Source: Dryas octopetala
Lineage: Eukaryota; Streptophyta; Magnoliopsida; Rosales; Rosaceae
Reading direction: 5' to 3'
NCBI GenBank assembly: GCA_963921425.1
Contig: OY992837.1
Span: forward strand, 18,511,896-18,575,895
DNA: 64,000 nucleotides
Below, in pieces: positions 12,216 through 24,581 of this stretch. A model generated the notes under the pieces. It was not told the origin of the DNA. It made no database searches and saw only the letters and a list, made by a program, of their open reading frames with translations. Position 1 is the first letter of the stretch; every line of letters starts with the position of its first letter. Both the position numbers and the translations under genes were made by a program.

Positions 12216-13554
12216 GACAATTCCTGAGGGTGCCGAATCAAGAACTGTCAAGATAGAACGACGAGAGTTACCACATGTATTAAAAAGAGTTAAACCTGGC
12301 GCAATATGTTGCGTGCAGACCAGCGTCAATGATTGGAGATGACCACTTATCCAATACTTGAAAGATCCTCACCGGCCACACCCAAGGAAAACAAGATATC
12401 AAGCCAGAAATTATGTTTTAGTGGACGATGACCTATACAGAAGAAGCAAGGAGAAATTGCTAATGAAGTGCTTGGGCAAGCAAAAAGCACAGGCTATTAT
12501 GATCGAGGTCCATGACGGCGTTTGTGGCGCTCATCAGTCAAGTCACAAAATGAGATGGCTAATCCACAGACAAGGCTATTAGTTGTCGAATATACTGAAG
12601 GATTGCATTGATTTTGCCAAAGCATGTGTTCCATGCCATATGTGCGGTCCAATTCAGCATGTCCCGGCTGCGTCTTTAAATCTGGTTATCAAGCCTTGTC
12701 CTTTCAGGAGATGAGCAATCGATATGATAGGTCAGATCATACTGAGTTCAAGCGCAAGGCACAAGCTTATCTTGGTCGCTACTGACTATTTTACTAAATA
12801 GGTTGAGGTCGAGCCTACAAAGAAGGTCACTCACGTTGAGGTAATTCAATTTATCCGAGAAAGGATCATTCATCGCTTTGGTTTGCCGGAGACTGTAGTG
12901 ATTGATCGCGGCACAATGTTCATACCAAGACAAGTGCAAAACTTCGCCGCCGAGCAGGGTTTCATTTTGCAACATTCTACACCATACTACGTGCAAGACA
13001 ACGACCAAGCTGAGTTAAGAAATAAGATCCTTAAGGCCATCATTCAGAAAACAATTAAAGATAAATTTGGGACTTGACATGAAAAGCTATCCAGCGCTTT
13101 ATGGACTTTTGGGACTTCAAAGTGCACGGCGACAGGAAGCACACCATTCGCATTAACTTACGGCCATAATGATGTTCTTCCTTTGGATATGACAATTAAG
13201 TCTCTAATGGTGGTTCAACAGCACAACTTTTCGGCCGAGAATTATAACTAAGCTATGATGCAAGAATTAGAAGATCTAGATAAAGCACGTCTCGCCGCGT
13301 TTAACAGGATACAAGTTCAAAAAATAAAGGTAGCAAAAGCATACAATAAAAAGACTTGGCCCAAATCCTTTGCATAAGGAGATGTAGTTTGGAAGACGAT
13401 CTTACCTATCAGCCAAAAGCGCCGAGTCATGGGTAAATGGACCCCTACTTGGGAAGGGCCATTTCTGGTGGAACAAGTTTTAGAAAAATGTGCTTATCAA
13501 TTAATGAATGTTAATGGAAAAGTACATGCAGCGCCAATTAATGGTCAGTTTTAA
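12216..13554 (+). pseudogene. Tat integrase region, decayed
   Basis: The reading resumes after the solo LTR with a pre-integrase region and zinc-binding-like HHCC module (HDGVCGAHQSSHKM near 12510, CVPCHMCG near 12628). The DDE core is recognisable: LVATDYFTK (first D), VIDRGTMF (second D, near 12901) and DNDQAELRN (E, near 13009). The C-terminal part contains WEGPFLVEQVLEKCAYQL. At least five stops interrupt it, for example TAG at 12580 and 12798 and TGA at 13075. It cannot give a working enzyme. The reading ends near 13554. Confidence 0.85.
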
Positions 13555-13734
13555 AAGGAATAATGCCCTACTACATGGGAAGACACAATGTAAAAGTTGT
13601 AAAATTTCTCTTTCATTTCCAAGTCTGGAGTATTACAAAATCACAGCCAAATAGGTCGTAGAATAGAACATAGAAATTACAAAAAAAAAAAAAAAAACTA
13701 TAGGTATGGCTGAAAGAATAGCTTTCAAGGCTTC

Positions 13735-16700
13735 CTAACTCCCTACACCAGCCTGTTTGATAATTGCTCTTTCTTTTAGTTTCAGTTGAAACTCCTCAAC
13801 AACAAACTTCAAGATCCTGTGCACGGTAGCTTTCTCTTTAAGCTCGTTCAAAATCTGACGAACACCGATCATAGTTTCTTCTTTCTTCTTTTTTAGGGCA
13901 GCTAGTTGGGTCTCAACCGCGGCGATCTTCTGATCAATCTCAACCTGGGACTTCTTCAACATAGTATATTTTTTAGTCGTTGGTCGAAGCCCTATCGCTG
14001 AGCTTTCAAGCTCTGTAACTGCATTTTCCCCAGCTAAGTTCTTATTGGCTATTTGTCGGGCGATCTAAAAATCAACTTTAGCCATAGCTAATCTACTCTG
14101 AATCAAATCCAGGCTCACGGTCTCAAAGAAGTTCGCCTTAAGAAGAACCTTTACCGTCGAAGAGAGCCGTGTCAAATTCTCTTCTTTTCAAATAGATGTG
14201 TAATCTAACCTCGCCAAAGTTTAAAGTCTTTCAATAGCCGAGACAATGGTTTGAGTCTTGGGAGGCGATTGAGCTTTGGTCGGCGGAGAAGAGAAAGTCT
14301 TAAGAAACTCGACCAAGTCAGCTTTCATGTCGGGCGCGAATTGGGAATCGAAATCAGGAAGTTTTGAGTAAGAACAAAGTTAGTAAAAGGATAGGAAATG
14401 ATGTTAGACTTAAGTAAGACCTGTTCTAAAGACACTTTTTCTGGGAAAATAATTTTTGGCCGGGCAGTCTCAGGCATAAATGAACTTATGGGCTCCGAGT
14501 TAAGAAAACTCCTAAAATAATTAGTTTTCAGAGAACTTGCCAAGGGTGGGCAATTGAGGGATCACATCCAAAATGGTCTGAGTCCTGATGTAAAATGAGG
14601 AATGAGTATATGGGCCTAGAATTAATAAATACTGGCTATGCCAAAGAAATTGAAGGAAGAAATACATATGGACGAATCACTAAGGATAACGTACAGTGTC
14701 TAGCGGAGGCGGCGATGCAATCACCTCTGGCTCTTGGTGGGTTTCTAGTTGTACAATGGGTTCAACGTTGGCCTATAACATTACCAAGTGAAGAAAAATT
14801 GGTTTTAAAGAAATCCTAGGTTTAAGGGAAAAAAGTTCGGAAAAAGAATGACTTACCGCCGAAGGGAGGGAAGTCGATTTAGGCCGCGAAGGTTCGGACT
14901 GAGGAGCTAGAAGGATGTCTTGCTTGGACTGCTTTGAAGGGGTAGTAGAGATATTCTTGACCTACTGCATGAAAGAAGAATAAGTTTGAAGACAAGTAAA
15001 AAAAAAGGGGCAAGTATTGGAACTTACGGATGAAGAAATAGCGTTTTCAGTGGGTACGGCTAAATTTAGGCCGAGAGGTTCTAAACCCTCAATATATGGA
15101 GGAGGAGCCGGCGTTGGGTCAACATCCCGACTAGAAATGTTGACTCTCAATCGTCGAGTTTGACCTGCATTGTAAGTATAAGAGTGAAAATGTATATACA
15201 CACATATGGTAATAATACAATAAATGGTAAAGGTACCTCCTCCAAGACCCCATGCTGCGGCGAAACATTGCCGAGGTTTTCAGTCATGGCTCCACCCTGA
15301 AAAGAGTTATACTCAATTTAGAGATGCATATTTGGGAAACCAGGAAAATCCATACTAGAAAATAATACCTACTTCCACCGAGGTGTCTATGGCCGTATCT
15401 GTCTCGGCCGGATTATCTTGACTGGACTCAGAGATACCAATAGTGACTTGATCACCACCATTTTAAGTACAAGACTAAACTTGACATGGTTAGATGCAAA
15501 GAAAAGAGAAAAGAATACTCACCTCAGGTTCACACTTGCCTTTAATCACAACTTGTTTTTAACGTAGCCGAGGACGATGAATTGGGGTCTCATCACTGTC
15601 ACTCTCATATGAAAAGGATAAAGTTGGCCTAAAACTGTTGAAACCAAGGAAGAAAAGAAGGAAGGATTGCTGGAAGTTACTTTATATACTAATAAGCATA
15701 CTTTTACGTTTTTCGAGGTTTTCGCTTGATTGCTGGGCGGTCACAGTGGGTTTCTTCGGCAAAAGATCTTTTTGCACCGTCATCAGATCTTTGCCTTTCC
15801 CAGCTATTACACCAAAAGAAAGAATGTCATTCAAAAAAAATTGAAGACGTACGGGGAAAAGCAGGAGTTTGTTGGTCGAAAGAAGGAATGATCTGGGGTT
15901 CGGCACGTTTGGCTAGGCTGTCCTTCGTTGTAGGTTTCGGCGTAGCTTTGCTTTTTGTGGTTTTCACCACACTTTGAGAAAAGGGGATGCCTTTTAATGC
16001 CTTGCCCCATACAATCTCGGCTGAGGTCTTGAAGTGACCCCTGTTTATAACTAAGAGCCAATCGATGTAGTTCGGCGTGACATTGTAGCAAGGAACAATA
16101 GGTCTCACCCTAAAATTGTCCCGGTTGGAGAAGAATAGACGTCCATCTTCTTATATACTTCAGATTTGTTCACCTTGACTCGAAAGGAGCTAAGACGGTT
16201 AAGATATGGCGCCTGAAGAACTGACGTGGCTTGGCAAAAACCCAGCTGCCATGCACAGAGGTTTGCCGGATAGAGCTCAACTCCTCTTTTTTTACCCTAG
16301 CCTCTAGTGGATCCCCAGGCGAAATCCTTGATACTGATAAATGAGCACCATAAGTCTTTGAAGACCAACTGATCATCTTCGTCGGTAGGGAGGTTGTCCT
16401 TGTCTTCGCCATGCCACGATGTAAGGAAAGATGGGTAGCTTCGACCAAGGCAAGGCTGCTATTTCTTTGATGATCTTTCCGTTAAGGTAAAGAAGAAGTC
16501 AAAATAATCTTGGGCCAAGTGGTTTGGAGGAGGAGAAAAGGCACAGTTTGGGGACAAGATGGCCGAAACAGGACAAGCAGTGATTGGGGCGGCTAATTCG
16601 AGGAAGTAGACTTGAAGCCAAATCTGGAACATCCACAATGGCTCGCCGCACTTTGGGAACATCCCCGTAGTGGTGAAACTATGTAAGCACTTGTACAAGT

Positions 16701-17736
16701 GCACCAACACAAATGACCCAAGTACAATCTTATCACCGGACGCTAGAGCTTCGGCTAAAGGGATGAATTCTTTGGTGATCTTGTTGCTTTGCGTGCAAAA
16801 GACAAATTTTCAAAGCCAGTAGCAGAGGAATGCAGCATGCTCCTCGTCTGAAACTTTGTTTGTTCTTTGACAAAAGGTCCTCACCCAAGTATCATAGTTG
16901 AGTACTTTGTCGTGAGCGTACACAAGGTTCTCTAGGAATTTGACCTGAACAAGCTTCATGGAGAGAACACGGCCATGGGGCCGAAAATCAAAGATTGCTG
17001 CTATGTCCAAAATTGTTGGAGTCATTTGGGTGAACCTTCAGTTCAAAGTGTTGGTCGCAGACGACAAAAAGTAAAGCGCCGCAAAAAGAAGGGATCTCTC
17101 CATGGCAATATCTTGACGACTTAGTGAATGACATCCTTGATACCAAGTGCTTCCCACTTCTCGGCAAAAACAGTGAACATTCGATTTAACCAAGTTGTAT
17201 ATTTGGCTTGGACAGTTGGCCAGTGAGGTTGTGGGCACGCCGTATTCCACCTAGACCAATTAATTAAACCCCAACAAAAGCAAGAGTCATCTGGAATTCT
17301 AGCTAACATGGGCTTCACAGCGTCAGGGAGTTCGGCAGGGTAGTACGGCCCAAAAAAAGCGAGAGTTGTCCCCTTTGCTAGTAAGGTATGAGATGGTTGA
17401 CTTTTCAAGGTTACGGTTTTTAGTAAGGACCACCTCAAGTTCTTCCTCAAACTTTGTCGAGCGATCGTTGATAGTCTCGGCCAAACTGGCCTGGGTAACC
17501 TTGACAGAAGCATTTTCTGCTTCAGTGAGTATGGTTTCGACGAAGGGGGAAGAGGACTGTTCCGATTGCAGTACCATTGCAGTTGAGGAGACAACAATGG
17601 TAGTGGTGGCAACATCCACCATAGCTAACATGGTTCCAGTGAAGATGAAGGTCATAGTAGGAGTAGATTCACTGATACCAGCAGTAACGGCGGCGGAGAT
17701 GGTTGAAGAAGAAGAGGAAGCAGTTGTGGAAGCCAT
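13735..17736 (-). pseudogene. Antisense plant-mobile-domain gene of the Tat element, intron-bearing
   Basis: The gene lies on the minus strand between pol and the 3' LTR. It starts at ATG 17736-17734 (MASTTASSSSSTISAAV), with a Ser/Thr/Ala-rich, low-complexity N-terminus. Then comes a region resembling the plant mobile (aminotransferase-like) domain: WGLINWSRWNTACPQPHW, WEALGIKDVIH, MTPTILDIAAIFDFRPHG (near 17025), AHDKVLNYDTWVRTFC and GEPLWMFQIWLQVYF (near 16640). The 3' part ends in a coiled coil near 13962-13735. Minus-strand introns are supported by GT...AG pairs 15368-15297 and 15236-15165, both 72 nt, and probable donors GTGAGT (15522) and GTAAGT (15027). Stops and frameshifts near 17340, 17040 and 16800 suggest it is now broken. 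A TATA box lies about 140 bp upstream. Extra antisense ORFs are known in Tat elements; whether this protein acts in transposition is unknown. Confidence 0.75.
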
Positions 17737-17872
17737 TAGAATAGAGAGAATGAAGAATGAGTGAGTTTTTCTGGAAACCTCGAAGACACAGAGAGAAGTT
17801 GTAGAAGAAAGTTGAGAGAATTTGGAGATTTTGAAGATTTTTGAAAGTGTAAGATGTAAAATGGAGGAACGA

Positions 17873-17881
17873 GTTTTTATA
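17873..17881 (-). promoter_or_regulatory. TATA box for the antisense gene
   Basis: On the minus strand the sequence reads TATAAAAAC within TCATATAAAAACTC, about 140 bp upstream of the antisense ATG at 17736. The distance leaves room for a leader of about 100 nt. It lies inside the element but outside the LTR, so the antisense gene would have its own promoter. Confidence 0.5.
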
Positions 17882-18225
17882 TGACTACGAAGATGAAAGG
17901 GTGTGTGTGGAGGTTGATGAAATTCAAAAAGCTTTGATTAATTAGAAATATAGATATGATTAGTTGCGAAGATCGAGGTAAATTCGGGGGCTAAAGGTAT
18001 GTTATGATTAGACTGGCCTAGATTTACGTAATTCACGCCGCCTAAATAACCCACGTGATGTTGGGCAATAAATGCAAGGATCTTGTTGTCTGGGATCTCG
18101 TCTGTTGATCTTTCGAAGGGCCACAACAATATGAGAGGATATGCAGTATAAAGGATGTTAAAGAATTGAACTCAGCGAGGTATAAAAGGATCATTTCCTT
18201 AACTAACTCGGTGTTTATTGTTGAA

Positions 18226-18258
18226 GCTCAAGGAAATGGGGGGGGAGGGGGGGGGGGC
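18226..18258 (+). promoter_or_regulatory. Polypurine tract of the Tat element
   Basis: A G-rich purine run (GGAAATGGGGG..., about 20 G with a single A) ends just before TGTTTACACC at 18262. Position and composition fit the primer for plus-strand DNA synthesis next to a 3' LTR. Confidence 0.75.
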
Positions 18259-18261
18259 ATT

Positions 18262-19126
18262 TGTTTACACCCTATTTTGGTCTTGGGCCGAAATCATGAC
18301 CAAGTCCACGACATTGATAACAAAGCTCAATTGAGCTTATGTCTTCATAAAAGCAAGCCGCGGCCCATTCAAAGCTAAAGGCTAAGCCTACAACGAGTTT
18401 TGGAAGCAGAGTCCTGAGCTGTCAAGTCTCAAAATTAAAGAATCATTGGTGATATAGGAGACTGAAATAGGATAAGGCAGAGATTAATGCCTTGGGCGTA
18501 AAGAAAAGGGAAATAATTAAGGAAATATAAGTCTGAAACCAAATAGGAAAATGTTTCTTAACCTTAGGGGCTGGTCACTATATAAGCAAGGCATTCAAGG
18601 CAGAAAATATCTCTCTCAACAAACATCTCACAAAAAATCAAGCACAAGCTTCTCAATACTTCAAGTTCCCGAATTCTCACAGATTTCAGTGTTTAGTTTC
18701 TTTGCTTATTCAAGACCTAGTTCTTTGTTTTTTGCTCTGCTAAGATCTTTTCATAGTATTGATTTCATTGTTATTATTTTTCCTTCATTGTTTATTTTTC
18801 TCTATGAGATTTGTCGTAAGAACTCATATTGTTACTCAATTTAGAGATAATTAGATCATTCATACATTTTTCATTAAAATACACTATTTTGCAATTCATC
18901 CTGTTACTCAAGCTACAATTTTGCACACTTACGAGTTTGAGCATAGAGTCGTTGAAACCAGTGATACTTAGAAGTCCTTGAGGATTAAGGCATTAAGAAC
19001 CTAGGCGGATTTCTTGTTTCTTTCTCGCCAAACAATTGTTTGATTAAGGTTAGGTTATTTACAGCGCAGTATATCAAAACATCTAGTCAAAAACTTTCTG
19101 TCAAACAACTTCTTGGTCGAAAGACA
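18262..19126 (+). mobile_element. 3' LTR of the Tat element (865 bp)
   Basis: The segment begins TGTTTACACCCTATTTTGG after the polypurine tract and ends GTCGAAAGACA. A TATA box in the context CACTATATAAGC lies at about 18577-18588, fitting the U3/R boundary. The right end is set by the TG...CA rule and by a primer-site-like sequence that follows (19128). No second LTR is present in the window for comparison. Confidence 0.65.
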
Positions 19127-19127
19127 G

Positions 19128-19140
19128 TGGCACGCCCGCA
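19128..19140 (+). promoter_or_regulatory. Primer-binding-site-like sequence after the LTR
   Basis: TGGCACGCCCGCA follows the LTR end after one base, as a primer-binding site would after a 5' LTR. The same 13 bases occur at 31854-31866. About 70 bp of leader-like sequence follows, then unrelated sequence. I cannot name the tRNA. Confidence 0.4.
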
Positions 19141-19212
19141 ATTTCATTTAAAGGACTATAGTGTTCTTATTAAGAATTTCGGCGATCTCTGCCGTAATTT
19201 TTGAGGGTAACA

Positions 19213-20500
19213 GAAACACATCTTTATTTGCCAAGAAAAACCATATTTGAAGAAAAACACCACCCAAACAAAACTTAGGAGAAAAAAAATCATAACCTAA
19301 TTCCCATTAAAATGTAATAAAATCTATTGAATAAATCTAAAAGAAAAGGAAAAATAATTAAACAAGAAGAAATTAGTTCTGGTTAGGACCATACAAATAA
19401 ATAAATAAATAAACGAATATAATATTAAAAAAATACGAAAGAAATCAACGGGCTTATATTGATGGACTTGAACAATTTTGTATCATTCTAGGCCGTCCTA
19501 ATGATTCAACCATGTCTTTTCATCTCATTCAAAGAGCAAAGTTGCTTCCGACCCAAGAAAAAAATTTGCTCTCTTCATTAATTAGCGAAGACTCAAGGAA
19601 TTTGCTACCATGTTGTGGTTTTTTAGAAGAACAGAAAAGAAGCAAGAAGAAACATATTGGATAGAGTATGAGAGAGAAAAAGAGAAAAAGTGTGTGAGAG
19701 ATGAATACTTGGAGAAGAATAAAGAGAATAGCCTGTGGAGAAGATAGCATAGAAGAACCTTAGGGAGAAGAAGATGAAAAGAGCGTGAGTTGTTTTCACG
19801 TAATAAACATGCTTTTGTTTTCTTAAGTATTTATAATTAAATGTGTATTATCTAATTTCGGGTGTGTGAGTTGTATTAGTTAGTCAGGTAAGGTAAGGAG
19901 AGTATTAAAAACCCAGTCTAATTTACATAATCCAATCAGATAATTAAATAATATAAATTAACACCAAATAACTAACATAAATTATTTACTTCTATCCAAA
20001 ATCTAATACGATATACTAAATATGTCCTAATGCTTTCTTTGGCCAAAAGATCTCTCTTGAAGTCGTGTATTTATAGACGTAAGGACTGTTGATTTAGACC
20101 CTTGATTTGTGCTCGTCCTTCTTTGATTTACAATAATAAATTCCCTTAAATGATATTTTCCGAAGCATATCCAATTTCCTTTTTAACGTATTTCCTAAGA
20201 TCAAGGATTCAAGGTTGAGGCAATGTAAGATAGTGCAACGTGTTTCAAAAAGCGCCGTTCACGACTTTACATGCCTGGACCATCCACCATCGATCATCGA
20301 AACCGGGCCCACTCTAAATCTGAGCCTTAACTAAATCCTTATCCAAAAAGTAACCTGTCGCCCCCCGATTCCACACCCACCACAAATTCACACTATCCTA
20401 TTGTTTACTAACCATTGATCGACTACCGAATGCCAAAATCAACGGTCAAGGGAGTCCCAGACAATATTCTAGATTTTACAACAGTAAAGAGCAGGAATTC
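19213..20500. other. Intergenic region upstream of the thioredoxin gene
   Basis: AT-rich sequence with no supported gene or repeat. It runs from the end of the Tat leader-like segment to the thioredoxin gene. The last 200-300 bp must hold that gene's promoter and leader, but I see no convincing TATA box. Confidence 0.5.
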
Positions 20501-20706
20501 CGAATTCTCTTCTGTCTTTGAAAAACTCCAACTTTCCAGTTTCCATAAATTCAAACCCGCGTGCTTTTTTCTTCAAGTTTGAGCAAAATTTCTTTTCTTT
20601 TTCCCTCACTCTCATCCCCAGGTCAAGAAAATCCCATTTTAATTTTCGGGTATTCTGGGCCTTTTTGGTTTTGGGTTTTGGTGGAATCCCAATTGAGAAT
20701 CGATCA

Positions 20707-22396
20707 ATGGCAGAGGTTTTGAGCAAAACCAGTCTGTTTTCGTCATGGCATCGCAATCCTCAGCACCAAGGCATGTCTGTGTTTCCAAAGAGTTGTAATT
20801 ATAATAAATCTGGGTCTGTGTCATGCTCTCTGAATCTGGGACCAGAGCCATCATCATTATCCTTATCGTCGAAAAGTGCTTTTCATGGCAAAAGAATTGC
20901 GGTTCAAGAACAAAATAGACCCATCATTCCCAGAAGAGGGAATTTCAATTTCCAATCCCAAGTTTCTTCCGTCGTTAATACCCAGGTTGGTTCTCTATCT
21001 TTCTTCTGATTTCTCTTTTGGTTTTCTTGATTGATGAATTTTTTTTCCCCAAAATTGCAACAGAGGATTGATCTTAAATTTCATTTGGGTTGACTTTTCT
21101 TTCCCAATTTTGTTCTGTGAAATGAATTAGCAGACGGGGTTTCGAATTGGGAAAGCTCATAAATGGTGGGAGAAGGGGGTTCAACCCAATATGAGAGAGA
21201 TAACATCTGCACAGGACCTCGTGGATTCTCTATCAAACGCCGGCGATAAGCTTGTGGTTGTTGATTTCTTCTCTCCTGGTTGTGGTGGCTGCAAAGCTCT
21301 TCATCCCAAGGTACGCATTTGCATTCATTTTTTCTTCTCTCCATTTGATCCTATAAAATTAACTAAAAGAAAAGTCTTCAAGTTTCATTTCCAACCCAAT
21401 TCACACGACCATTTGATCCCAAAGTTGCTTCATTTTTGGCAGTTATGTCAATTGGCCGAGATGAACCCAGATGTTCAATTCCTTCAGATAAACTATGAGG
21501 AACACAAATCCATGTGTTATAGCCTTAACGTCCATGTCCTACCCTTCTTCCGCTTCTACAGAGGCGCTCATGGTCGTCTATGCAGCTTTAGCTGTACAAA
21601 TGCCACGGTTAGTATCTATGCCATTCTATCTACTAATTTTGTAAATCGTTTTGCTTATTGATGAATATACATCTATATATATGCGTGTGTGTGTGTGGGT
21701 GTTTTCATAGACTGGGTTGTTTATTTATATTTGTTTCCTTTTATCAGACATCAAGAATATTAAGACTGCAATATCTTGCTTTCTGATGAATTCATTCTTT
21801 AAATCTAGTGGGGATTTGGAGGTCTTTCCATAAAGCTAAATCTGGATTTAAATGACATCTTCCTCACTTCCTGAACAAGTACTTGTGTTTTCTGTGGGAT
21901 TTTTACAGATTAAATATGCCCTATGTTTTTAGTGTTTGCATTATACAAATTAACCCTTATAATTATGCATGAAATTTATAAGATCCCATTTCCTTTGGGC
22001 TACTGATAGTGCTTGTTTCTCTGATGCCATTTGCAAATAGTGCATCTGTTGTTTTAGTTTTCTGTTTCCCTGATGGTTGTTTTCTACACAATGCCTTTGA
22101 CGTCACAGATCAAGAAATTTAAAGATGCATTGGCCAAGCACAAGCCAGATCGGTGCAGCCTTGAGCCAACCAAAGGGCTGGAGGAGAAAGAGCTGCTAGC
22201 TCTTTCTGCTAATAAAGATATTGCATTTACCTATACACCCAAACCAGTTGAACCTGTCCCTGCACCAGCAGAGCAAGTGATTGCAGCAGAGGTGGCACAA
22301 CCATCTCGTTCAAACTCAGAACCTCTTCCTCTCCCTTCGGGAACCTTAAAGACTCAAGGCTCCGAGGAGAGAACCATGCTCACGGCTGGGAGATGA
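20707..22396 (+). CDS. ACHT4: Atypical Cys/His-rich thioredoxin, chloroplast (ACHT4-like)
   Basis: Four exons: 20707-20985, 21134-21310 (or from 21131), 21443-21607 and 22109-22396, all joined in phase 0 with GT...AG introns of about 148, 132 and 501 bp. They give a protein of 302-303 residues. Residues 1 to about 90 are Ser-rich with few acidic residues, as in a plastid transit peptide. The thioredoxin fold follows, with active site SPGCGGCKALHPK (the atypical GCGGC of the ACHT family in place of WCGPC), then NYEEHKSMCYSLNVHVLPFFRFYRG with the cis-Pro loop VLPF, and CSFSCTNATIKKF. The C-terminal tail ends TLKTQGSEERTMLTAGR. In Arabidopsis ACHT4 is a chloroplast thioredoxin that passes oxidising equivalents from 2-Cys peroxiredoxin to targets such as the small subunit of ADP-glucose pyrophosphorylase. 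The start is the first ATG in a frame that is open upstream. It is the only intact host gene in the window; paralogues ACHT3 or ACHT5 are less likely alternatives. Confidence 0.93.
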
Positions 22397-24004
22397 TGGG
22401 GTCAGTTTTCACCATATCCCTATCCCCTTGTAATGTACAGTTGTGTTTTTTTCTTCATGTTAAAGGTACATGATAGAAAGCAGCATATTAGTCAAGGTTA
22501 AGTGTGTCTTCATGGAGATGGAGTTGCAGCGCAGGGCTTTGGAGTTATTTTTGGATCCTAGCCTGCAAATGTCTAGTAAATTTGGGGGAGCAACCAATTG
22601 TGTGATTTGTTGGTTTGCTCCTTTTCTGCATTGTATGTAAAAAAGCTTATTATTCCATTTAGTGATGGAAGATTTTATTTTTCTCCTCAGTGCGCTTTTG
22701 ATATAGTGTGTGCCTGTGTGGTATGTATGATGTATATATATGGTATTTGAGGTTTGAATGCAATGCTGATTTCGTCATTTTACAGTACTTTACACAGTAC
22801 TTTACTTTGAGAGAAACTTCTATTTAACAGGAATTTAGCTGATTTGGTACACTAATCTAATAACATTATGAAACTTATGCTTTTATACTTAAATCACATA
22901 AAAAATTTTCTAATTTCATGACAGAAATTATCTCTTAAAATGTCAAGTCAGGTTTTTCTCACTTCATAAACATCTGGAAGCAGTTTCATAAATATCTGGA
23001 TGCAGTTTAAAATGTTGGTTGATGAATGTTGCCCATTGTTTTCCTTAAAGCATTTTGGATAAGGGGCCGTTATGGTCCCATTTGTAACATTGGACACATG
23101 ATGGTCGACATTTGGATGCATGAAATTTAAGTTTGAACTTGGAAGGATAAACCTTTTGAGGAAGAATAAATAAATTGAAGAAATATGGATGGGGTTGGTT
23201 GGGTTACGCGTGTATGTATTTGTGGAGGCATCACCGTGGCCTTTGCTTTAACTTTATACACAAATATCAAAAACGGAATAACGCCAAAATGGAAGGGAGA
23301 AGAGGTCCTTTTTCTGAGGGCTTCACATGTGTCCAGAGCATTTCCATCATAGAGACCTAGGCATTGGGTATTGTATCGTAGTATTGTAACACGTTAGCTT
23401 GAAAGCGACCTCTTTGTTTATAATTCTATGACATTTTGCTAGGCATTAGGTGAAGTGAACCACAATTTATGGTGCCACTTCCACATGAAGCTGTTTTGCG
23501 TTATTTGCCAGACAAAAAGTTCAAGATATTCCTAAATCACCAATTTATGGTATCCACATAAAATGTATATCTACTGTTTTATAATGTCAACCATGATGAT
23601 AATGTATAGTATACCTTTGGCCAAAAGAAAAAAAAAAAAAAAAAAGGAATATTGATCCTATTGCCTTGAATATTTCTTTTATTTATGAATGGAATATTAT
23701 TGGATGGCTGTTATTTAAACACCAACTACCTTCTTACTACACACACTTTACTCACTATACACCTTTTTAATGTTTTTTAATTTTTATAAATTTTGTTGAC
23801 ACACCCCAACATACCCAAATAGTACCCTGACCTACACAAGAAAAAAAAAAAAAAAACTATGAGCAACTCCAAGGCCCGACCTACCCCAGCATAAGAAAAA
23901 AAAAAAAAAACTTTTTAATTTTTATTGATTGGTGTCTTTCTTTGTTTATGGAAAATCTCAAACCCATTTCTGAGACCCTGTTTGGACCCCTCCAAAAAAT
24001 GGAT
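22397..24004. other. 3' UTR and intergenic sequence
   Basis: The first 250-300 bp are probably the 3' UTR of the thioredoxin gene; no clear AATAAA site was found. The rest is AT-rich with three A-homopolymers (about 23628-23645, 23839-23856 and 23895-23911). No coding sequence is supported. Confidence 0.5.
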
Positions 24005-24581
24005 TTATATATATATATGGAGGAAATTATAGATTTAGTTTACTTATTTTATACCTAGTTCAATTTTGGTCTACGATCTTTTTTAAATTCTTTGGTCCAC
24101 TAATTATTTCACTTGTTCAATAAAGGTCTAGATTTATTTTCTCAAATCTAGTCTCCCTTTTACCCTATTAAATTTCACCCAAATTCTGCAAACATATACT
24201 TTTTTAAAAGCTATGCATCTCCATTTTACAACCATATAAAGATCATTCAAATTGGAGTTCTAAAACTCAAGATAATTGACCCCAAAGTAGGATACCCGAA
24301 ACTGCCAATTTTTCAAACTTCACCCAATCTCAATTTTTTAGATTCTAATGTTCTAAATTGATTCCTATGACTAAGAAATAATGAAATATAACTTATACTT
24401 CAATTATAATTAAAGAAAACACAACCCAAAGGATTTAAAATAAAAAATTTGGATTTTTATTGAACAAATAAAACAATTAGTGGACCAAAACAGAACTTAA
24501 AAAAGACTATGAACCAAAATTGAACTAGGTATAAAATAAGTTGACCAAATCTGTAATTTCCTCTATATATATATATATAAG
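24005..24581. mobile_element. Fold-back MITE with long inverted repeats
   Basis: The left arm (about 24017-24125, starting GGAGGAAATTATAGATTTAG) is the reverse complement, at roughly 85% by eye, of the right arm (about 24455-24563). Both arms share TTATTTTATACCTAGTTCAA. The element is bounded on both sides by (TA)n runs, so the exact ends and target duplication are unclear. It has no coding capacity. Confidence 0.75.

Larger units (their letters stand above)
3978..19126 (+). mobile_element. Tat-lineage Ty3/gypsy retrotransposon, 5'-truncated, with antisense gene
   Basis: Plus-strand remnants run in the order protease, reverse transcriptase, RNase H, second (archaeal-type) RNase H, integrase. 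They are followed by an antisense gene, a G-rich polypurine tract and an LTR. A second RNase H after the first, and an extra antisense ORF between pol and the 3' LTR, are known traits of the Tat lineage. Upstream gag and the 5' LTR are not recognisable, so the element is truncated near 3978. A solo LTR (7944-12215) splits pol between the second RNase H and the integrase. Many stops and frameshifts make it inactive. Without the insertion about 10.9 kb remains. Confidence 0.85.

Noticed and set aside
17366-17764. 132-codon plus-strand open frame
   Set aside because: It lies opposite the low-complexity start of the antisense PMD-like gene; the valine- and alanine-rich reading is a shadow of Ser/Thr/Ala codons on the other strand.
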